From Defluviitaleaceae bacterium (GTDB lineage: Bacteria > Bacillota > Clostridia > Lachnospirales > UBA5962), in assembly GCA_009780765.1 (NCBI GenBank), contig WQZK01000105.1, forward strand, positions 1-6,564: a DNA stretch of 6,564 nucleotides. Direction: 5' to 3'. Position numbers and translations under genes: made by a program. The notes under the pieces are model-generated. The model saw only the letters and a program-made list of their open reading frames with translations. It had not been told where the DNA came from and did not search any database. Below, in pieces: positions 1 through 4,411 of this stretch (its first letter is position 1; each line of letters starts with the position of its first letter).

Positions 1-1
1 G

Positions 2-133
2 GTAGCGGGAACAGTAATAACGGTGAATGTGAAAACACCAGAGGGAAAAGATTCTACCATAGATTTAGAAGTACAAGAGTCAGAATTGCCGTTATATAAA
101 ACATTGGCGGATTTATTAAGTCAAATAGCTTAG
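2..133 (+). CDS. C-terminal end of an unidentified protein (5' partial)
   Basis: An open frame enters from the left edge and ends at TAG 131-133, giving 43 visible codons. The visible part alternates hydrophobic and polar residues (VAGTVITVNV, then a PEGKDS turn, then TIDLEV), as in a beta hairpin or Ig-like sandwich edge. It ends in a short amphipathic helix (YKTLADLLSQIA). Codon use looks normal, and the frame stops 49 bases before the next gene, which has a good ribosome binding site, so it is probably a real gene end. I do not recognise the family. No catalytic motif, membrane segment or cysteine is visible in the tail. It could be a surface or flagellar-type structural protein, but that is only a guess from strand pattern and neighbourhood. 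Confidence 0.6.
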   Translation, partial: VAGTVITVNVKTPEGKDSTIDLEVQESELPLYKTLADLLSQIA

Positions 134-167
134 TATTTCCATAGCATATGGTTATATTAAATAATTT

Positions 168-177
168 AAAGGGGTGA
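168..177 (+). promoter_or_regulatory. Ribosome binding site fixing the SDR start
   Basis: AAAGGGGTGA lies 5 bases before ATG 183 and is a near-complete anti-16S match. The in-frame GTG at 174 lies inside this site and so cannot be the start it serves. This makes ATG 183 the start. Confidence 0.8.
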
Positions 178-182
178 TACCC

Positions 183-1091
183 ATGAACAAGGTTGTTATT
201 ACGGGAGTAAGTGGTTTTGTGGGCATGGCTACAGCCCAATATTTACTTAAGAAAAATGTTAAAGTAATTGGTATAGATAAAAAAAATATTCCATTGAGGC
301 ATTACAATTTTGAATTTCTTGAGCTGAATTTAGCTGAAAACGTAGAGGTTGAATCAGCTGCTTTGCTCGATGCAGATGTTTTATATCATTTTGCTTGGTC
401 TGGAGTTAATGCCGATGTTAGAAATGATTATCCTATTCAAATAAAAAACATACAGATGTCATTAAATACGTTAGTGCTGGCAAAATCCCAAAACATAAAA
501 AAGGTTATTATGTTGGGTTCAGCTTCTGAATATGTGCGTTCCGGTGAAGTTATCAATGGATATAATTTACCAAATCCAATTGATGCTTATGGTGCATCAA
601 AATGTGCGGCGTATTTATTTTGTAAAACATATGCAGAACAGAATAATATTAATTTTGTTGGCATAATCGCTACTAGCATATATGGTCCTGGTAGAGATGA
701 TAATAATATAATTTCATATACCATAAAAGCATTATTACGAAAAGAAAAGCCCTCATTTACCCTATTAGAACAGAAATGGGATTTTATTTTTATTAAAGAT
801 TTTTTGCACGCATTATATCTTCTTGGGCTGTCTGGAAAATCCGGAAAAAATTATACTGTTGCAAGCGGAAGTTATAGATTATTGCATGAGTATGTTGAAA
901 TAATACGTGATTGTATTGATTCAAATCTGCCATTGGGGATAGGTGAGAAACCTTACAAGGCCGGCAAGGTAGAACATGCAATATTTGATATAAATGATAT
1001 CATCTATGATACGGGGTTCAAACCGGAATATTCTTTTGAAGGAAGTATTATAAGTGTAATTGAATATTTTAGAACCTTGGGAAATTATTAA
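183..1091 (+). CDS. NAD(P)-dependent epimerase/dehydratase (extended SDR), candidate nucleotide-sugar 4-reductase
   Basis: A 302-residue cytosolic protein of the extended short-chain dehydrogenase/reductase family. The dinucleotide-binding glycine motif TGVSGFVG is at residues 7-14. The active-site segment GSASEY is at 112-117, and the catalytic YGASK (Tyr136, Lys140) follows. YGPGRDD at 167-173 and WDFIFIKD at 199-206 are the usual C-terminal substrate-domain landmarks. Length and the YGPG...DFIF pattern resemble CDP-abequose/paratose synthases (RfbJ/RfbS type) as I remember them, but many UDP-, GDP- and dTDP-sugar enzymes share this layout. Because rfbF and rfbG follow directly (29-base gap to rfbF), I infer that it acts on CDP-4-keto-6-deoxyglucose as a 4-ketoreductase or epimerase. 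The family call is firm; the substrate is not shown by the sequence. The start at ATG 183 is chosen over GTG 174 because the ribosome binding site overlaps the latter. Confidence 0.9.
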   Translation: MNKVVITGVSGFVGMATAQYLLKKNVKVIGIDKKNIPLRHYNFEFLELNLAENVEVESAALLDADVLYHFAWSGVNADVRNDYPIQIKNIQMSLNTLVLAKSQNIKKVIMLGSASEYVRSGEVINGYNLPNPIDAYGASKCAAYLFCKTYAEQNNINFVGIIATSIYGPGRDDNNIISYTIKALLRKEKPSFTLLEQKWDFIFIKDFLHALYLLGLSGKSGKNYTVASGSYRLLHEYVEIIRDCIDSNLPLGIGEKPYKAGKVEHAIFDINDIIYDTGFKPEYSFEGSIISVIEYFRTLGNY

Positions 1092-1120
1092 TATAAAAGC
1101 TAGAAAGGATTTTTGTTTTT

Positions 1121-1900
1121 ATGAAAGTAGTTATACTAGCCGGAGGATTCGGAACACGTATTTCTGAAGAATCTGATATAAAGCCAAAACCGATGATAGA
1201 AATAGGTGGAAAACCTATTTTGTGGCACATAATGAAGCTTTATTCTTCGTATGGATTTAATGAATTTATCATTTGTTGTGGTTATAAACAATATGCCATA
1301 AAAGAATATTTTGCAAATTATTACCGTCATAATAGTAATATAACTATTGATTTAAGTCAGGATAATGTTGTCGAAGTACATAGTAGTGCGGTTGAGCCTT
1401 GGAAAGTAACAATGATAGATACAGGACTAAGCACAATGACTGGAGGGCGCATAAAAAAAATTGCAGAATATATTAATGATGAAACCTTTATGCTTACTTA
1501 CGGTGATGGTGTATCAGATGTAAACCTAAAGGTTTTACTTGAATATCATAAAAGTCATGGGAAGATTGCGACTATTACAGCGTTTAATGTTGGTCAACAA
1601 TTTGGCATTTTAGATTTGGATAATAGTAATTCTGTTATTAAATTTCGGGAAAAAAGTGATATTGATGGCGGAATAATAAATGCGGGTTATATGGTATTAA
1701 ATCCGGAAATTCTTGATTATATCGATGGTGCAACAACCGTTTTTGAAAAAACACCGTTAGAACGTGTGGCAGCAATCGGCCAATTAAAAGCATTTATTCA
1801 TCATGGATTTTGGAAAGCGATGGATACTTTACGAGATAAGCAAGAATTAGAGAGTATGATAGAAAGTAAAAAAGCCCCTTGGATGATATGGGAGAAGTAA
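1121..1900 (+). CDS. rfbF: Glucose-1-phosphate cytidylyltransferase
   Basis: A 259-residue cytosolic enzyme that makes CDP-glucose and pyrophosphate from alpha-D-glucose 1-phosphate and CTP (EC 2.7.7.33), the entry step to CDP-6-deoxy and 3,6-dideoxy sugars. The nucleotidyltransferase signature LAGGFGTR is at residues 6-13. It is followed by KPKPMIEIGGKP at 21-32, which is highly characteristic of RfbF/DdhA, then WHIMK and IICCGYK. The metal-site segment YGDGVSD is at 127-133, and the family end HGFWKAMDTLRDK...KAPW is present. Length matches the family (about 257). This is clearly RfbF rather than a dTDP-glucose or UDP-glucose pyrophosphorylase, because the EVHSSAVEPWKVTMIDTG segment and the C-terminus follow the Salmonella RfbF pattern. 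AAAGGA at 1104-1109 is the likely ribosome binding site, 11 bases from ATG and slightly long. It is almost certainly co-transcribed and translationally linked with rfbG. Confidence 0.97.
   Translation: MKVVILAGGFGTRISEESDIKPKPMIEIGGKPILWHIMKLYSSYGFNEFIICCGYKQYAIKEYFANYYRHNSNITIDLSQDNVVEVHSSAVEPWKVTMIDTGLSTMTGGRIKKIAEYINDETFMLTYGDGVSDVNLKVLLEYHKSHGKIATITAFNVGQQFGILDLDNSNSVIKFREKSDIDGGIINAGYMVLNPEILDYIDGATTVFEKTPLERVAAIGQLKAFIHHGFWKAMDTLRDKQELESMIESKKAPWMIWEK
1890..1897 (+). promoter_or_regulatory. rfbG ribosome binding site inside the rfbF 3' end
   Basis: GGGAGAAG occupies the last codons of rfbF, with its GGAG core 8 bases before ATG 1903. It supports a start at 1903 over the in-frame TTG 1879 and ATG 1888, which lack a good site. 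The placement implies translational coupling: ribosomes finishing rfbF at 1900 stop beside the rfbG start. Confidence 0.75.
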
Positions 1901-1902
1901 AC

Positions 1903-2958
1903 ATGGTGGATTTAAGTTTTTTTAAAGATAAAAAGGTTTTTTTAACGGGACATACTGGGTTTAAAGGTTCATGGTTAAGCAGAATATTAATAAATGCTGG
2001 AGCAGAACTAACAGGATATGCACTATCGCCCCCAGTGGAACCAAATTTATTTTCTATTTGTGGCATTGATAAAAAGATGAATTCTTTTATTGGGGATGTT
2101 CGTGATAAAGAACATTTATTTAAAATTTTCAAAAACGCAGCACCGGAAATTGTAATTCATATGGCAGCTCAGCCTTTAGTCCGTGAAAGTTATAAAGAGC
2201 CTGTGTACACTTATGAAACGAATGTTATGGGAACAGTTAATTTGCTAGAATGTATTCGTATATATGGAACTAATGTTAAAAGTGTACTAAATGTAACAAC
2301 AGATAAAGTATATCTAAACAATGAATGGTATTGGGGTTATCGAGAAAATGATCCTTTGGATGGCTTTGACCCTTATTCAAATTCTAAATCTTGCTCAGAA
2401 TTAGTAACGCATGCATATAACAATTCTTTTTTTAGGGATGCAAAAATTGCAATATCTACAGCACGAGCCGGAAACGTAATTGGTGGTGGAGATTTTGCGA
2501 TTGATAGAATTATTCCGGATTGTATTAGAGCTGCATCAAAAAATAAAAAAATAATTGTAAGAAATCCATATTCTATAAGACCATACCAACATGTATTGGA
2601 GCCATTGTTTGCCTACTTGATGATTGCAAAAAAACAACATGAAAATAGAGAATATGCAGGTTATTATAATGTTGGACCGGATGATTGTGATTGTATAACC
2701 ACTGGACAGTTGGTTGATACTTTTTGTAAAGATTGGGGTGGAGGGCAAACATGGGAGAATCAATTCCAAGGTGGCCCTTATGAAGCAAACTTTTTAAAAT
2801 TAGATTGTGCCAAAATTAAATCTGTACTAGATTGGAATCCAAAATGGAATTATACCAAGGCAGTAGAGCAAACGATTGAATGGACAAAAGCTTATTTGGC
2901 AGATTCAAATATATGTGAAATTATGGATCAACAGGTAATAGCATTTATAAATTATTGA
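1903..2958 (+). CDS. rfbG: CDP-glucose 4,6-dehydratase
   Basis: A 351-residue cytosolic SDR enzyme that converts CDP-glucose to CDP-4-keto-6-deoxyglucose (EC 4.2.1.45) using tightly bound NAD+. The cofactor motif TGHTGFKGSW at residues 15-24 is diagnostic for the RfbG/DdhB family. HMAAQPLVRESY follows. The 4,6-dehydratase catalytic segment TTDKVY (Thr133, Asp134, Lys135) is at 132-137. The SDR catalytic pair is in YSNSK (Tyr158, Lys162). AGNVIGGGDFA and NPYSIRPYQHVLEPL complete the family pattern. Length is close to the usual 355-360. The start at ATG 1903 aligns with known family N-termini and has the best ribosome binding site; starting at TTG 1879 would add eight residues. The gene follows rfbF by 2 bases. 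A 77-base AT-rich gap separates it from the next gene, with no clear terminator hairpin. Confidence 0.97.
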   Translation: MVDLSFFKDKKVFLTGHTGFKGSWLSRILINAGAELTGYALSPPVEPNLFSICGIDKKMNSFIGDVRDKEHLFKIFKNAAPEIVIHMAAQPLVRESYKEPVYTYETNVMGTVNLLECIRIYGTNVKSVLNVTTDKVYLNNEWYWGYRENDPLDGFDPYSNSKSCSELVTHAYNNSFFRDAKIAISTARAGNVIGGGDFAIDRIIPDCIRAASKNKKIIVRNPYSIRPYQHVLEPLFAYLMIAKKQHENREYAGYYNVGPDDCDCITTGQLVDTFCKDWGGGQTWENQFQGGPYEANFLKLDCAKIKSVLDWNPKWNYTKAVEQTIEWTKAYLADSNICEIMDQQVIAFINY

Positions 2959-3022
2959 TGCTTAGATAAAGTTTTATTCGTGCAAATGTATTTAGTTTAT
3001 CATATTTAATATATTGTAATGG

Positions 3023-3029
3023 AAAGGGA
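3023..3029 (+). promoter_or_regulatory. Ribosome binding site supporting a TTG start
   Basis: AAAGGGA lies 6 bases before TTG 3036. No in-frame ATG or GTG lies between the upstream in-frame stop (TAA 2967-2969) and 3036. The ATG at 3019 is in another frame and meets a stop after a few codons. The site therefore decides a TTG start. Confidence 0.7.
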
Positions 3030-3035
3030 AGTATT

Positions 3036-4337
3036 TTGAAGTTTTCAGATGTTATTTGGGTACCATTGGGTGAAGGTCATTTATCAGAGTTTATTTTAAA
3101 AAAATACAATTTACAATTAAATCATCTGTATGACATAAAAAACGAAAATATGTTGTTCTGTTTTTTGTACCATTTCAAAAATGTTGATGAAAAAAAATTA
3201 GATACATTACTTAAAAAAGCAAACGAGTTTTTGAGCTTTTATAATGCAAACGATGAAATGGCATTTTTTTTTGTTATAACACAATCACTTATATCAAACG
3301 TATCGGATCGTTCTGTTAAAACGCATAAGATTAACAATTGTTTGTATTATTATGAGTTTAATACGGTTAATCTATGGCCAGCTGAGAAAGAGGGTTTTTA
3401 CGAAAGAATAATTGATAATGACTTAATTGCAGTTATGATGAAAGAAATAAACATTATTATAAGTGATAAAATAATGGATACTCCCGAAAACAATAATAGT
3501 ATCCTTTCAGAATATGAACACTTTAACATTGAAATGATCGAAAAATTATATGACAGAATTTCCGAACAACAAATTGCATTTTTATCATATATAAAAGAAA
3601 ACAACAAATTATTGGAGAAAATCAATAAAAAAATTTATGATAATCAAAAAGAACTAAAGCAGACAAAAAGATTCGTTGAGGAAGTTCGTTGGGGAATAGT
3701 TTTTAATAATACAATAACGAATAGTTCATGGATGCATGACAAAGCACTTTCGTTAAGTGGTTGGGCAATTGGATATCCTTGCGCATATATAATATATAAA
3801 GTTTTAAATATATTTAAACCTAAAAAAATTCTTGAATTAGGGCTAGGACAAAGTACAAAAATAATTTCTCAATATGCAGAAACAAGTGAAAATATTAGCC
3901 ATATTGTAATTGAACATGATAATCAATGGATAGATTTTTTTAGACAAGAATATACATTTTCAAATGCAACCGATATTGTACAATGTGACTATAAATTGGA
4001 TGATTTTAATGGTGTTTCAGGAGTTAGGCAGTACGATGGCCTTTTTGAAAAAATATCTGGTAAAATATTTGATTTTATATTTATTGATGGTCCATGGGCT
4101 GGGGATATGGAAATGTTTGGGCGAGTAGATATACTAGGGCTGTTGCCTGAATGTTTAGATGCATCCTTTGTTTTGATGCTAGATGATTGTAATAGAGATG
4201 TTGAAATGAAAACGTTTAAAATGATAATTACGGCTTTAGAAAATACAAATATTAATTTCAAAACAGGTAGATATTCTGGCATCAAGGATTTAAGGATTAT
4301 TTGCTCAGCAGATGTGGGGTTTTTATGTACATTATAA
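3036..4337 (+). CDS. Modular protein: unknown N-terminal region, coiled coil, class I SAM methyltransferase-like domain
   Basis: A 433-residue protein read from a TTG start. Residues 1 to about 155 form an unrecognised region with no signal peptide or clear membrane segment. Residues about 165-216 are rich in E, K, Q and N with regular I/L spacing, which suggests a coiled coil. From about 240 to the end it looks like a Rossmann methyltransferase. ILELGLGQS (265-273) fits motif I, IEHD (292-295) fits the acidic end of strand 2, and FIFIDGPWAGD (347-357) fits the motif around strand 4. MLDDCNRD (381-388) fits strand 5. These motifs match small-molecule or glycan methyltransferases of this fold, but the target is not evident. 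It is unlike the zinc-binding C-3 methyltransferases often seen beside deoxysugar genes, since their N-terminal cysteine cluster is absent. Context suggests methylation of the CDP-derived sugar or of the glycan; enzymatic activity is inferred. Very A+T-rich, with several 7-9 base homopolymer runs. Confidence 0.85.
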   Translation: MKFSDVIWVPLGEGHLSEFILKKYNLQLNHLYDIKNENMLFCFLYHFKNVDEKKLDTLLKKANEFLSFYNANDEMAFFFVITQSLISNVSDRSVKTHKINNCLYYYEFNTVNLWPAEKEGFYERIIDNDLIAVMMKEINIIISDKIMDTPENNNSILSEYEHFNIEMIEKLYDRISEQQIAFLSYIKENNKLLEKINKKIYDNQKELKQTKRFVEEVRWGIVFNNTITNSSWMHDKALSLSGWAIGYPCAYIIYKVLNIFKPKKILELGLGQSTKIISQYAETSENISHIVIEHDNQWIDFFRQEYTFSNATDIVQCDYKLDDFNGVSGVRQYDGLFEKISGKIFDFIFIDGPWAGDMEMFGRVDILGLLPECLDASFVLMLDDCNRDVEMKTFKMIITALENTNINFKTGRYSGIKDLRIICSADVGFLCTL

Positions 4338-4398
4338 CAAAGGAAACATATGTTGATAAAATAAATTTTTTATAACAAAAGTAAAGAGGGAAATCAAT

Positions 4399-4405
4399 AA
4401 AGGAG
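4399..4405 (+). promoter_or_regulatory. Ribosome binding site of the multi-module glycosyltransferase
   Basis: AAAGGAG lies 6 bases before ATG 4412, the strongest match in the window. It fixes the start of the long open frame and suggests efficient translation. Confidence 0.8.
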
Positions 4406-4411
4406 ACTAGC

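Noticed and set aside
130..158. Possible promoter before the SDR gene (TTAGTA, 17-base gap, TATATT)
   Set aside because: The -35 element matches consensus at only half its positions, and AT-rich sequence gives such pairs by chance. Not enough to call a promoter.
1794..2132. Minus-strand open frame of 112 codons across the rfbF/rfbG junction
   Set aside because: It lies opposite two well-identified genes, has no ribosome binding site I can see, and its product has no recognisable motif. It is a shadow frame.
2959..3035. Terminator or promoter in the gap after rfbG
   Set aside because: No GC-rich stem with a T run is visible, and the best -10-like element (TGTAAT at 3015) would place the transcript start inside the ribosome binding site.
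3989..4285. Minus-strand open frame of 98 codons opposite the methyltransferase domain
   Set aside because: It is antisense to conserved methyltransferase motifs, and its serine/isoleucine/proline-rich composition is typical of a shadow frame.
4350..4364. Four-codon frame ATG TTG ATA AAA TAA with AAAGGAAA just upstream
   Set aside because: Too short to support as a gene; it could be an incidental start or a tiny leader, but nothing else points to one.
4353..4376. TTGATA and TATAAC as a promoter before the glycosyltransferase gene
   Set aside because: Both hexamers are good, but the spacer is only 12 bases, too short for a sigma-A type promoter.
4332..4379. Ten-base direct repeat TTATAACAAA (4332-4341 and 4370-4379) flanking the gene 5 to transferase gap
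   Set aside because: It is short, AT-only apart from one C, and one copy overlaps a stop codon. Chance is a sufficient explanation and no element lies between the copies.
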